Under the pieces are notes generated by a model. That model made no database searches, had not been told where the DNA came from, and saw only the letters and a program-made list of their open reading frames with translations. From contig JAOZLI010000003.1 of the NCBI GenBank assembly GCA_029934915.1, positions 12,857 to 31,201 on the forward strand: a stretch of 18,345 bases of DNA. The letters run 5' to 3'. The position numbers and the translations under genes were made by a program. This DNA is from Desulfocapsa sp. Lineage in GTDB: Bacteria; Desulfobacterota; Desulfobulbia; Desulfobulbales; Desulfocapsaceae. Shown piece after piece: positions 7,182 through 14,286 of this stretch (the stretch's first letter is position 1; each line of letters opens with the position of its first letter).

Positions 7182-7902
7182 ACTTCGCCTTGACGAGATT
7201 CTTCTTCGTTCTGGCCTGTGTACCGACCTTGACCAGGCTAGACGGCTTATTGGTGCCGGGGAAGTTCGCATTGATGGCTGCCGTGTAGATAAAGCAGGAA
7301 GTCAATATCCAACTGATAGCAACATCACAGTTAAGGAGAAATGTCCCTATGTTTCAAGGGGTGGGTATAAACTTGAAGGAGGCTTGCGAGAGTTCTCCTT
7401 CAATCCTTCGGGACTTACCTGCGTAGACATCGGTGCTTCGACTGGTGGCTTCACCGATTGCCTCCTGCAGAATGGTGCCCAAAAAGTCTACTCTGTGGAT
7501 GTGGCGTACGGCATGCTTGACTGGAAACTTCGCCAGGACGAGCGAGTAATAGTTATTGAACGTTTTAACGCCAGAAAAATTTGCAAAGAGCAAGTACCTG
7601 AACCAATCGACCTTGCTGTTATTGATGCTGCCTTTATATCACTGACAAAACTCATTCCCCCACTGCTCCCTCTTTTTTCAAAAGAACTTTGTATCATCTG
7701 TTTGATTAAACCACAGTTTGAGTTACCTAAAAACCTTATCCCAAAAGGCGGTGTGGTTAAAAACCCTGAACATCATCAACAAGCCATCGACAAAATCACT
7801 TCTTTTATTGACGCGATTGGACTGAAGGCATTGAAGATTGCAAAGAGTCCTATCCTTGGCCCTAAGGGAAATCAGGAATTCTTATTACAGATCACTAGCT
7901 AA
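7165..7902 (+). CDS. tlyA: TlyA-family rRNA 2'-O-methyltransferase
   Basis: The product has 245 residues of the TlyA/hemolysin-A family. An S4 RNA-binding domain occupies about residues 7-66, followed by an FtsJ-type Rossmann methyltransferase domain. It has the SAM motif 'VDIGASTGGFTDCLL' (87-101) and a catalytic set of the FtsJ type: K69 in 'SRGGYKL', D154 in 'VIDAAFISL' and K182 in 'IKPQFE'. Characterised members methylate 2'-OH groups of 16S and/or 23S rRNA. The start is TTG at 7165 within the end of cpoB. It is chosen because the S4 domain begins right after it and no ATG fits. The overlap implies coupling with the tol operon, though a functional link to Tol is not evident. Confidence 0.94.
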   Translation: MKHSSKLRLDEILLRSGLCTDLDQARRLIGAGEVRIDGCRVDKAGSQYPTDSNITVKEKCPYVSRGGYKLEGGLREFSFNPSGLTCVDIGASTGGFTDCLLQNGAQKVYSVDVAYGMLDWKLRQDERVIVIERFNARKICKEQVPEPIDLAVIDAAFISLTKLIPPLLPLFSKELCIICLIKPQFELPKNLIPKGGVVKNPEHHQQAIDKITSFIDAIGLKALKIAKSPILGPKGNQEFLLQITS

Positions 7903-8041
7903 TTTTTAGATTAAAGAGCGGTCGCAGGTAGCCTGAAGATGAGATGTATAGATTGGGAAGGTATTTCGTCCACGTTCCTAATAGGTAATATAAAAAATTA
8001 TTGTTGCAGTGCTGGAAGTAAATCGCATACTATGCGGTGGA
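7903..8041. other. Intergenic stretch between tlyA and the MITE-like element
   Basis: There is no open reading frame of note. The one visible structure is a short perfect palindrome, CGCATA-C-TATGCG (8024-8036). No convincing terminator follows tlyA, and no clear promoter is seen here. Confidence 0.4.
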
Positions 8042-8188
8042 CTAGGAGCTTGTCCGAGAATAGGCATTTTGTTCAAAATCGAGGCATTTCTACAAAATAA
8101 GCACAGGCATATAGTTAATATTCCGAGCATTATTTTTTATAAATAACGAAGAGTTTGGACAAAAGGGCATTCTCGGACAAGCTCCTAG
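8042..8188. mobile_element. 147-bp MITE-like element with perfect 20-bp terminal inverted repeats
   Basis: The left end CTAGGAGCTTGTCCGAGAAT (8042-8061) is the exact reverse complement of 8169-8188. The pairing continues inward imperfectly ('ggcattttgttcaaa' against 'tttggacaaaagggc'), giving arms of about 38 bp around an AT-rich core. There is no coding capacity. CTAG at both outer ends could be a 4-bp target duplication, although as a palindrome it cannot be told from the repeat itself. A YTAR-type target would fit IS5-like transposases, but the family is not assigned. The element ends 20-35 bp before the HEAT gene and may supply its promoter. Confidence 0.75.
8115..8143 (+). promoter_or_regulatory. 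Possible sigma70-type promoter inside the MITE-like element
   Basis: TTAATA (8115-8120) and TATAAA (8138-8143) are separated by 17 bp and oriented towards the HEAT-repeat gene. Both hexamers are four or more matches to consensus. The core is AT-rich, so a chance match is possible. Confidence 0.35.
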
Positions 8189-8207
8189 TGGTTTCCTGGT
8201 CTAATTT

Positions 8208-10499
8208 ATGGGCGAGACAGTAATGAAAAAAAACAGACCATCATCACAAGCCAACGATCATTCAAATGATTCTCTGCAAGAATCTAATGTGAATGACCGG
8301 TACATCCCATTGCTCTCCAGCTGCTTTATTGCCCTGAAAAACATTCTACTCTACCCCCCCGATCACCAACAGGTACAACATAGTTTGACGCAGGCCTATA
8401 GTCTCATTGTTAAAGAGTTGAAGACTCAGGATCCTCTTGTTTTTGGTGTTGCAAAAGACGTTCTGATTCTTGATGAGATAAAGATTGGCCCTGGAATCAT
8501 GGCACTGGGCAATTTTGCCAGAGCATTAAGTAAACATGGTATTGTTTCCCTTACCTTCCACAAAGGTATTAGTAAAGAATCGCTGATTTGTTTTTTTCAA
8601 CTTTTGTGTGATACTACTGATGCTACAGCTGGTGAAAATGGTATACAGCAGGAACTGATCAGTCGTGGGGGCAAACACATTGACTTAGTCACCGTCGATT
8701 ATCATTTATTCCAACTCTCTGAACAGGGTGGGGGAAATACAACCGGGATAACAGTAAGAAAGGGTCAACGAGGGAATATATGGCTCACATTTACCAGGTG
8801 CTTATTACGTGGGGGGTTTAAAGGCAGCGAAAATGGTAATGAAAGGCATGATGATAACACGGAATCAAATGATGCTCTGGATCCGGTACAGCTGGCCCAC
8901 TTCATTAATAAAAACAAGCTGACTGTCACTGCTAATCTTCGTGATTACGGTGTAATGCTGGATGGTATATTGAATTCAGCAGGGGAGAGAGGCGGGAAAG
9001 GAGCTAGTACCTTGGCTGGCGAAAAGCAATCTACTGATTCGCAGTCCCTGAATGCTAAAGATATATCGATGGTGGTGACCATGCTTGATGAGCTGAATCC
9101 CACCCTTCGTAAACAATTTCTGGCAACAACTCTTGATAAGTTCCAGGGAAATCAGGATAAGAATAACACTACGCAACTCATGTCTGGCCTTTCTTCAACA
9201 CTGGTTTTGGAAATGTTGGATGTCGCCAATGAGGCCGGCCGAAAAATTTCACCTGCACTTCTTTCTCTAATTCAAGGCTTCTCCAGTAGTAACCGTACTG
9301 GAGAATTCAGTTCTACCTCTGCTCCAGTACGCCGTGAAATCAAGACATTGATGACCAGTGAAAAGTATGACAATTATGTGATACCAGAATATGATGAAAT
9401 GTTGCAAACACTAGGTCAGAGCCAAAAACAGATTGAACCGCCTGCTGGTTTTTCTCTCGAAGAACACGAGAGAACCATGGACAGCAAATATCTGCTTAAT
9501 CAGATAACGCATCTTATCCTGGTGCTGATTGAGAAGACAGATAACCATGAAGATTATGCCCGCTATGGTCAAAAGCTTATTGACATAGCGCTGGAGTTGC
9601 CAGCCGTTGGGAATTTCACTCTTATCGACACAATTTCCAGCACCCTGTCCGGGCATAGCGAAAACCATCCCTCTCCAATTATACAGGAGCTTGCCCGAGA
9701 CTGTCTGCACAGAATTGAAGGAAATGAATACCTGGAATCCATTGCAGTTCTTCTCCCTGAGGCCTCAGGGCAGAATAGAATTCTAGTAATCCAAGCACTT
9801 ATCGCTCGCGGAGCCAAAGCCATACCTGAACTCCTCGATCTTTATTGTGAGGAAAAAGAAGAGCATATAAAAGCGAAAGTGGCAAAATTCTTTTTAAAAT
9901 ATCGAGTAGCAAGCCTGGCGGAAGTTATGCGCAGAATTTCCGGAGAAAGCCGTGATAAGACTTTACTCCTTCTAGATATTATAAAAGATCTTGAAGTTGG
10001 GGGCGCTGCGCCATTGTTGCGCCCCATACTCACCCATCACGATAACACTATCCGCATGTCCGTACTAAATATCTTGTTATCGCAGCAAGACAATGATGCA
10101 ATTCAATACCTACGGGATATGCTGCATTCCTCAGATGACACAATTACTGCTTTAGCCCTGGCCTTAGCAGCAAAATATAAAACAACTGCCTTGCTGCCTG
10201 ATCTTATAGAGTCTTTTAATTATCGTTGCCTGAAGCGAGTGTTAATTGAGAAAAACACCAGAATCATCCTGGTTCTCGGCTCCATTGCAGATCCTGCTGC
10301 CATACCTTCTTTGGAAAGGCTAATAGACAGTAAATGGTTCTTTTTCCCTAAGCAGATAGAACAAATGAAAAAAGCCCTCTTTCTATCCCTTTCCAGCTAT
10401 CCTGTGGATTCGGTCATTCCCCTTTGTAAAAAAGGAATGAAAAGTGACCAAAAGGGAATTCGGAAGATTTGCAAGAATATTCTATCCCGAGCAAAGTAA
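8208..10499 (+). CDS. HEAT-repeat protein with an N-terminal domain shared with the next gene
   Basis: The product has 763 residues, or 758 if the second ATG (8223) is the start; neither start has a strong ribosome binding site. No signal peptide or membrane helix is seen, so it should be cytoplasmic. Residues about 32-136 form an alpha/beta domain with 'DHQQV', 'LILDEIKI' and 'VSLTFHKGI' that is clearly similar to the N-terminus of the HD-GYP protein downstream. A short 'IWLTFTRCLLRGGF' element follows (about 191-204), then a low-complexity hydrophilic region and a helical middle part. From about 525 to 760 the protein consists of HEAT-type helical pairs ('AIPELLDLY', 'AAPLLRPIL', 'AIQYLRDML', 'AIPSLERLI'). 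HEAT arrays act as protein-binding scaffolds. The HD-GYP gene starts 11 bp after the stop, which suggests a partner in the same signalling process (inference). Binding partner and signal are unknown. Confidence 0.85.
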   Translation: MGETVMKKNRPSSQANDHSNDSLQESNVNDRYIPLLSSCFIALKNILLYPPDHQQVQHSLTQAYSLIVKELKTQDPLVFGVAKDVLILDEIKIGPGIMALGNFARALSKHGIVSLTFHKGISKESLICFFQLLCDTTDATAGENGIQQELISRGGKHIDLVTVDYHLFQLSEQGGGNTTGITVRKGQRGNIWLTFTRCLLRGGFKGSENGNERHDDNTESNDALDPVQLAHFINKNKLTVTANLRDYGVMLDGILNSAGERGGKGASTLAGEKQSTDSQSLNAKDISMVVTMLDELNPTLRKQFLATTLDKFQGNQDKNNTTQLMSGLSSTLVLEMLDVANEAGRKISPALLSLIQGFSSSNRTGEFSSTSAPVRREIKTLMTSEKYDNYVIPEYDEMLQTLGQSQKQIEPPAGFSLEEHERTMDSKYLLNQITHLILVLIEKTDNHEDYARYGQKLIDIALELPAVGNFTLIDTISSTLSGHSENHPSPIIQELARDCLHRIEGNEYLESIAVLLPEASGQNRILVIQALIARGAKAIPELLDLYCEEKEEHIKAKVAKFFLKYRVASLAEVMRRISGESRDKTLLLLDIIKDLEVGGAAPLLRPILTHHDNTIRMSVLNILLSQQDNDAIQYLRDMLHSSDDTITALALALAAKYKTTALLPDLIESFNYRCLKRVLIEKNTRIILVLGSIADPAAIPSLERLIDSKWFFFPKQIEQMKKALFLSLSSYPVDSVIPLCKKGMKSDQKGIRKICKNILSRAK

Positions 10500-10510
10500 G
10501 GAAACTATCA

Positions 10511-11728
10511 ATGACACAGGCTGATTATACTAAAAAAATTTTCAGGATTCTGTATTTCCTCAGGAGCATAGTAAATAATGCGCGTTTATATGGCCTGAAG
10601 CATCAGCAGGTCGAAAAGATGATTAACCAGGTGTTCAAAGAAATTCTATCGAGTTTTGCAGTACGACCAGAAATTACCTTACTCCTTGTTGAGAATGACC
10701 TGGTTATCAACAATAAGGCCATAAAAGCTGAGGAGCAGGGAAATTTCACTCTCTTTGTCAACATTCTCCAAAACAAAGAGATTGGATTTATTACTTTTAG
10801 CCAGGGAATGAAGAAAAGTGATCTTCATCAATTCTTAGAGTATCTTGCTGCACCTGAAAAAGAGAACATTCACCCATTTAAAGCCAGTTGTATAAAGGTT
10901 GGCAAGGTTGGGCTTAAAGAAAAGAGGAAAAGGGCGGAAACTCGGAAGGGCCACCCTGGATCAGGCTCTACTCATAGAAAAAATCTTAGCACGGGAAAGA
11001 ATCACGAAGAGGATGTCCAGGAGGCTCTTTCGTTCTTAAATTCTATAGCAACGGATCGCCTGGACATAATAAAAGAATATTATGACAAGATGATTCGCTA
11101 CAAACGATTTGAGTGTCGTGATGTGGAAGGCATTATCTCCGTTTTTGTTAAATGTTTCGCTAGTAATATGAATCCCCTCTCCATGCTCTCAACTTTGAAA
11201 GAGGCCGATGAATACGCATTCACTCATGTAGTGAATGTCTGCATCCTGACCCTTGCTCAGGCTTCGGCGCTGGGTTTTTCCCAGGAAAGTCTGACACAGA
11301 TTGGCATAGCTTCAAGCCTGCATGATGTTGGTAAAATTTTTATTCCAAACGAGATCCTCAATAAACCTGGGAAACTGAATCCGAAAGAGATAGAAGTTAT
11401 GAAAACCCATCCTGCCAAGGGTGCGAGTTATATTGTCAACCTAAAGGACATACCACGGCTTGCGATTTTAGGGGCTCTAGAGCATCATATACGATATGAC
11501 GGGAGTGGATATCCAGCGACAGGTGGAAAGTGGAAGACACATATTGTCAGTCAGATGATTGCCATCGCCGACACCTTTGATGCCATGCGAAGTCATCGCT
11601 CCTATCAAAAGGCCAAATCAGTAGAGCATATTTTCAAAGTATTGACAGCTGGAAAAGGAACTATTTACACTCCTATACTTGTCGATAATTTTATCCGCGT
11701 TGTTAAGAGCCAACCTCAGTATACTTGA
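10511..11728 (+). CDS. HD-GYP domain protein (probable cyclic-di-GMP phosphodiesterase)
   Basis: The product has 405 residues from the ATG at 10511, chosen because TAAGGA lies just upstream (10497-10502). An in-frame extension to 10469 would overlap the HEAT gene. Residues about 10-115 are similar to the N-terminal domain of the HEAT protein ('KHQQV', 'VENDLVINNKAI', 'IGFITFSQGM'). A basic linker follows (about 134-165). The HD-GYP domain spans about 235-400, with H239, HDVGK (271-275), H300 and 'HHIRYDGSGYP' (325-335). The GYP motif is intact, so hydrolysis of cyclic di-GMP is likely. The usual HHE at the third motif position reads HHI. There is no response-regulator receiver domain, so input probably comes through the N-terminal domain. 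Confidence 0.92.
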   Translation: MTQADYTKKIFRILYFLRSIVNNARLYGLKHQQVEKMINQVFKEILSSFAVRPEITLLLVENDLVINNKAIKAEEQGNFTLFVNILQNKEIGFITFSQGMKKSDLHQFLEYLAAPEKENIHPFKASCIKVGKVGLKEKRKRAETRKGHPGSGSTHRKNLSTGKNHEEDVQEALSFLNSIATDRLDIIKEYYDKMIRYKRFECRDVEGIISVFVKCFASNMNPLSMLSTLKEADEYAFTHVVNVCILTLAQASALGFSQESLTQIGIASSLHDVGKIFIPNEILNKPGKLNPKEIEVMKTHPAKGASYIVNLKDIPRLAILGALEHHIRYDGSGYPATGGKWKTHIVSQMIAIADTFDAMRSHRSYQKAKSVEHIFKVLTAGKGTIYTPILVDNFIRVVKSQPQYT

Positions 11729-12103
11729 CCCCCCATTCGATCCGTACTTTTGATCAGCTGATGCTGGATCTTTACCTAATTGCTGAGCGTTTCGACTTGT
11801 TGGATAGCCTGTCCCGTAGCCTGCTTCACTCCCGGTATAGTAAACGGCGAATCAAGGGGATCGTTTTCCAGGCTTGGTTACTCTATGAGACGTAATCACA
11901 CCGCACACCTCGGCCGAGTTCCTCCTCAAGGAAGTGGAACGCTGGGAGAGAACTGTGAGGTCTACTCATTGGACCGGATCACAAAGCGGAAAAAGCGAAA
12001 AGGCTCAACCTACTCTACCATGCCCATGTTTGCCGGCCGTAACGGTATGCTTGAAATGGCTGTAGAACAGATTGAGCAGTTGCGGAATGTTAGCGGAGAA
12101 TAA
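11729..12103 (+). pseudogene. Coding-like patches in three frames, probably a decayed gene
   Basis: No single convincing gene covers this stretch. One frame reads a plausible protein from about 11744 to a stop at 11893-11895 ('DLYLIAERFDLLDSL', 'KRRIKGIVFQAWLLYE'). A second frame continues from about 11892 ('SAEFLLKEVERWERT') to a stop near 12065. A third holds a 107-codon open frame from TTG 11780 to 12103 whose last part ('MLEMAVEQIEQLRNV') also looks coding. A gene broken by frameshifts is the simplest reading. I do not recognise the family. The 107-codon frame alone starts with no ribosome binding site and an odd composition. Confidence 0.3.
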
Positions 12104-12116
12104 GAACTCCTTTTTT
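12095..12116 (+). terminator. Weak terminator-like hairpin
   Basis: GGAG (12095-12098) and CTCC (12107-12110) form a 4-bp stem with an 8-nt loop, followed by six T (12111-12116). The stem is short, so activity is uncertain. The position, between genes facing each other, fits. Confidence 0.3.
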
Positions 12117-12129
12117 CAACGTAGTACAT

Positions 12130-12315
12130 TTATGGGGGATCAATCATTTCCATCAGTTCTTCCTGAAATTGCTCATCGCCCATCAATTTTTCAGCAAGAG
12201 CAGTACAGATAGATCCTGTTAATCCATCAATGTCAGAAGAGGCAACATTGACCATGACTTCACCATGCTCATCGACTTCTAAAATAAGGGCTGATTGATT
12301 ATCTTTAAGTTCCAT
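12130..12315 (-). CDS. Small acidic protein of unknown function (61 residues)
   Basis: An AGGAGG-type ribosome binding site (complement of 12323-12329) lies 7 bases before the ATG, stronger than at any other gene in the window, so the gene is very likely translated. The protein is acidic. A strand-like first half ('SALILEVDEHGEVMVNVAS') is followed by a helical second half ('LTGSICTALAEKLMGDEQFQEELMEMID'). It has no Cys pairs, no signal peptide and no membrane segment. I do not recognise a named family. It is preceded by a possible leader peptide and, 146 bp away, by the M48 protease gene on the same strand. Confidence 0.75.
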   Translation of the reverse strand: MELKDNQSALILEVDEHGEVMVNVASSDIDGLTGSICTALAEKLMGDEQFQEELMEMIDPP

Positions 12316-12330
12316 TATTCCTGCCTCCTT

Positions 12331-12372
12331 TTATGGCTGAGTATTCAATACTGTAAGATCGCTATTTGTCAT
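12331..12372 (-). CDS. Possible 13-residue leader peptide before the 61-residue gene
   Basis: An ATG at 12372 on the minus strand opens a 13-codon frame (MTNSDLTVLNTQP) ending in TAA at 12331-12333. An excellent ribosome binding site, GGAGAGGA (complement of 12381-12388), lies 8 nt upstream. The stop touches the ribosome binding site of the next gene (12323-12329), so translation of the two could be coupled. Small size means chance cannot be excluded. Confidence 0.4.
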   Translation of the reverse strand: MTNSDLTVLNTQP

Positions 12373-12400
12373 TTTCACTTTCCTCTCCTGCTAGTCTGAC

Positions 12401-12480
12401 AGGGCTCGGTAAAAAATCACTTGGCCAATTCCAGTCGTAAATGTGCTTCAGATTCAGTCAGTTATTTCTTACCGAGCCCT
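12401..12480. repeat. 80-nt inverted repeat over the 3' end of the M48 protease gene
   Basis: The arms 12401-12420 and 12461-12480 match in 18 of 20 positions, with 12 in a row perfect (AGGGCTCGGTAA against TTACCGAGCCCT), around a 40-nt loop. The right arm contains the last codons and the stop of the M48 gene. On the transcript it would form a strong stem just before the leader-peptide ribosome binding site. There is no T-run, so it is not a classical terminator. It may limit read-through or protect the 3' end (inference). Confidence 0.65.
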
Positions 12481-13706
12481 AAGGCTCGTATCCTTACAAG
12501 CACTGGTGGATGGCTGTAGTGAAAAAAGACCATCGCCGGATGTGGAGTAAGATTTGACAAATTGGCAATAGAGAGCGTCTTCAGCCCACTAACCAGTGCT
12601 GTTCCACGATTAGGAGGATTTGAAGCATAACGGTCCGCCTGGAATTCATGTTTTCGGGAAAGGACGTTAACTGCAATTCCAAGTAGAATATTTACGGGAG
12701 AAAAAATAAAGCTAAAAAAGATCAACGCACCATAGATGGAGATGTGTTCCATCTGAAAAGCTGCGAACAGACTTTCGTTACCAATAAAAAGAGACAGGAG
12801 GAAAAAGAGCAGGCCCGTGTGGCAAATGGAGATTGCCATCATTTTAAATATGTGTCGATGCTTATAGTGTCCCATTTCATGGGCAAGGACTGCTATAATT
12901 TCATCCTCATCAAGTTTTTCAAGGAGCGTATCGTAAAAGACAATTTTCCTGAATTTCCCAAAGCCCGTGAAAAATGCATTAAGCTTACTGGATCGTTTGG
13001 AACCATCCATGGTATAGATCCCCTGAATATTAAACGATGCCTGTTGAGCAAAGGCGAGTACTTTCTCTTTTAATGTTCCATCTTCGAGGAGGGTAAATTT
13101 GTTAAACAGCGGCATTATCAAAACAGGTGCAAGAAATTGCAGCACAATGCTGATAAGTGTGAGACCTGCCCAGCAGTAGATCCAGGCAAAATCACCAGTT
13201 GTCTCGAAAAACCATAAAATGAGATAGAGAATCGGAGTCCCAATAAGAATACTGAGGATAATTCCTTTAACAATATCAGAACAGAATATTTTTATAGTGG
13301 TTTTATTAAAACCAAATCGTTCTTCGATAACAAAGGTCGAATAGAGAGTAAAGGGAAGAGCAAGTATCGAACTGAGCAGAAGGAGAACAGCGATGTAAAG
13401 TATGCCGCTTACAATGGATCCCTGTTGAAAACTGCGGATAAATATATCGACCCAGTTGAATCCTCCAAGCAACAGGAAAATGAGCAGAGCAAGTGTACTG
13501 GTAGTTGACTCTACTAGCCCAAACTGGCTTGTCGCTCTTGTGTATTCCTGAGACTTACGATATTTCTCCGCATCAATTACATCCTGAAACTCCACGGGTA
13601 CCCTGTCAACCAATGCCTTGATATTAAGGTAAGAGAGGGCCTGTTCCAGAAGATAGTTGCCGAGAAGGATTATAATTATAAAAAGTAACCAGTTATTCAT
13701 TTCCAT
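12462..13706 (-). CDS. M48 family membrane metalloprotease (Ste24/CAAX prenyl protease type)
   Basis: The product has 414 residues, the usual length for Ste24-type M48 proteases. An N-terminal membrane domain (about 1-205) with several hydrophobic helices and the family segment 'LPFTLYSTFVIEERFGFNKTT' comes first. It is followed by the zinc-protease part with HEMGH at 276-280 (H276, E277, H280) and the third zinc ligand E354 in 'SRKHEFQADRYA'. In eukaryotes this family cleaves CAAX proteins; bacterial members are linked to membrane-protein quality control, and the substrate here is unknown. The start may be the first ATG (13706) or the ATG two codons later. It lies 5 bp downstream of the cupin gene, so the two are probably co-transcribed. 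The 3' end carries a long inverted repeat. Confidence 0.95.
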   Translation of the reverse strand: MEMNNWLLFIIIILLGNYLLEQALSYLNIKALVDRVPVEFQDVIDAEKYRKSQEYTRATSQFGLVESTTSTLALLIFLLLGGFNWVDIFIRSFQQGSIVSGILYIAVLLLLSSILALPFTLYSTFVIEERFGFNKTTIKIFCSDIVKGIILSILIGTPILYLILWFFETTGDFAWIYCWAGLTLISIVLQFLAPVLIMPLFNKFTLLEDGTLKEKVLAFAQQASFNIQGIYTMDGSKRSSKLNAFFTGFGKFRKIVFYDTLLEKLDEDEIIAVLAHEMGHYKHRHIFKMMAISICHTGLLFFLLSLFIGNESLFAAFQMEHISIYGALIFFSFIFSPVNILLGIAVNVLSRKHEFQADRYASNPPNRGTALVSGLKTLSIANLSNLTPHPAMVFFHYSHPPVLVRIRALGLGKK

Positions 13707-13711
13707 TAATC

Positions 13712-14053
13712 TTATAATCTGACAACATCTTCTACTCGCTGAAGTGTGTCTGCTTTACTGAGGGTAAGTCTCACGATACATTTTGATTTGGCAAGCAGGT
13801 CATGTGAAACACCGCCATCCAAACTGAGGATATCTCCTTTGACTAAATTGTGCACAGTATCTTCAACACCAAAATCCAAATTCCCCTCGACCATTTCAAC
13901 GGTGATTGGGTGTGGGGTCTGATGTTTTTTCATATATTGATCTTTGGCAAAAACAATTCGAATTTCTTTAGACGTTGCTGTTTCCAACAATATTGAGATG
14001 GCAGGCTTTTTGTCATTATAGATAATATCTTTTAAAATATTTGCAGAGTTCAT
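13712..14053 (-). CDS. Small single-domain cupin protein
   Basis: The product has 113 residues, one cupin barrel. Likely metal ligands are H44 and H48 in 'HQTPHPITVEMVEG', E53, and H84 in 'LDGGVSHD'; the 'GD-x-L-x-L-x-x-G-V-x-H' second motif is clear. Metal binding is therefore probable, but the reaction or ligand is unknown. Small cupins of this kind are often of unknown or regulatory function. The ATG at 14053 is preceded by GAGGA. It heads the operon with the M48 protease. Confidence 0.9.
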   Translation of the reverse strand: MNSANILKDIIYNDKKPAISILLETATSKEIRIVFAKDQYMKKHQTPHPITVEMVEGNLDFGVEDTVHNLVKGDILSLDGGVSHDLLAKSKCIVRLTLSKADTLQRVEDVVRL

Positions 14054-14076
14054 ACAGGATTCCTCGTATAATTGAG

Positions 14077-14085
14077 ATTATAACA
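14077..14085 (-). promoter_or_regulatory. Extended -10 promoter for the cupin-M48 genes
   Basis: On the minus strand the sequence reads TGTTATAAT (14085 down to 14077), a perfect -10 hexamer with the extended TG. No good -35 hexamer lies at 16-18 bp upstream. The start codon of the cupin is about 24 bp downstream, leaving a short leader with the ribosome binding site. Confidence 0.45.
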
Positions 14086-14119
14086 TGTTTTACGCATGAG
14101 AGTGTTCCATTCTTCTGAT

Positions 14120-14132
14120 ACACTGTCAGTGT
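14120..14132. promoter_or_regulatory. Palindrome in the divergent intergenic region
   Basis: ACACTG-T-CAGTGT is a perfect 13-bp palindrome between the cupin and transglutaminase genes, close to where a -35 or upstream site for the cupin promoter would lie. It could be a regulator binding site; no regulator is known. Confidence 0.3.
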
Positions 14133-14245
14133 GTACATGTAAATATTTCTTTTGGAAAGTCAACCAGTAGTAGGTCCTCCTATTCACCATTCCCAATAAA
14201 AAACCACCTATTTGAGTAAAAACTATTTCTCTCGCCAACATATTT

Positions 14246-14263
14246 TTGATATTCTACTATCAA
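14246..14263. promoter_or_regulatory. Inverted repeat TTGATA-N6-TATCAA before the transglutaminase gene
   Basis: A perfect 6-bp inverted repeat with a 6-bp spacer ends 23 bp before the ATG at 14287. The size and spacing are those of an operator, but it may be chance in an AT-rich stretch. Confidence 0.3.
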
Positions 14264-14286
14264 TACCAACTTAACCCTCGGCTGCC

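Noticed and set aside
12744..13073. 109-codon plus-strand open frame opposite the M48 gene
   Set aside because: It is antisense to the zinc-protease motif region and has no recognisable protein features.
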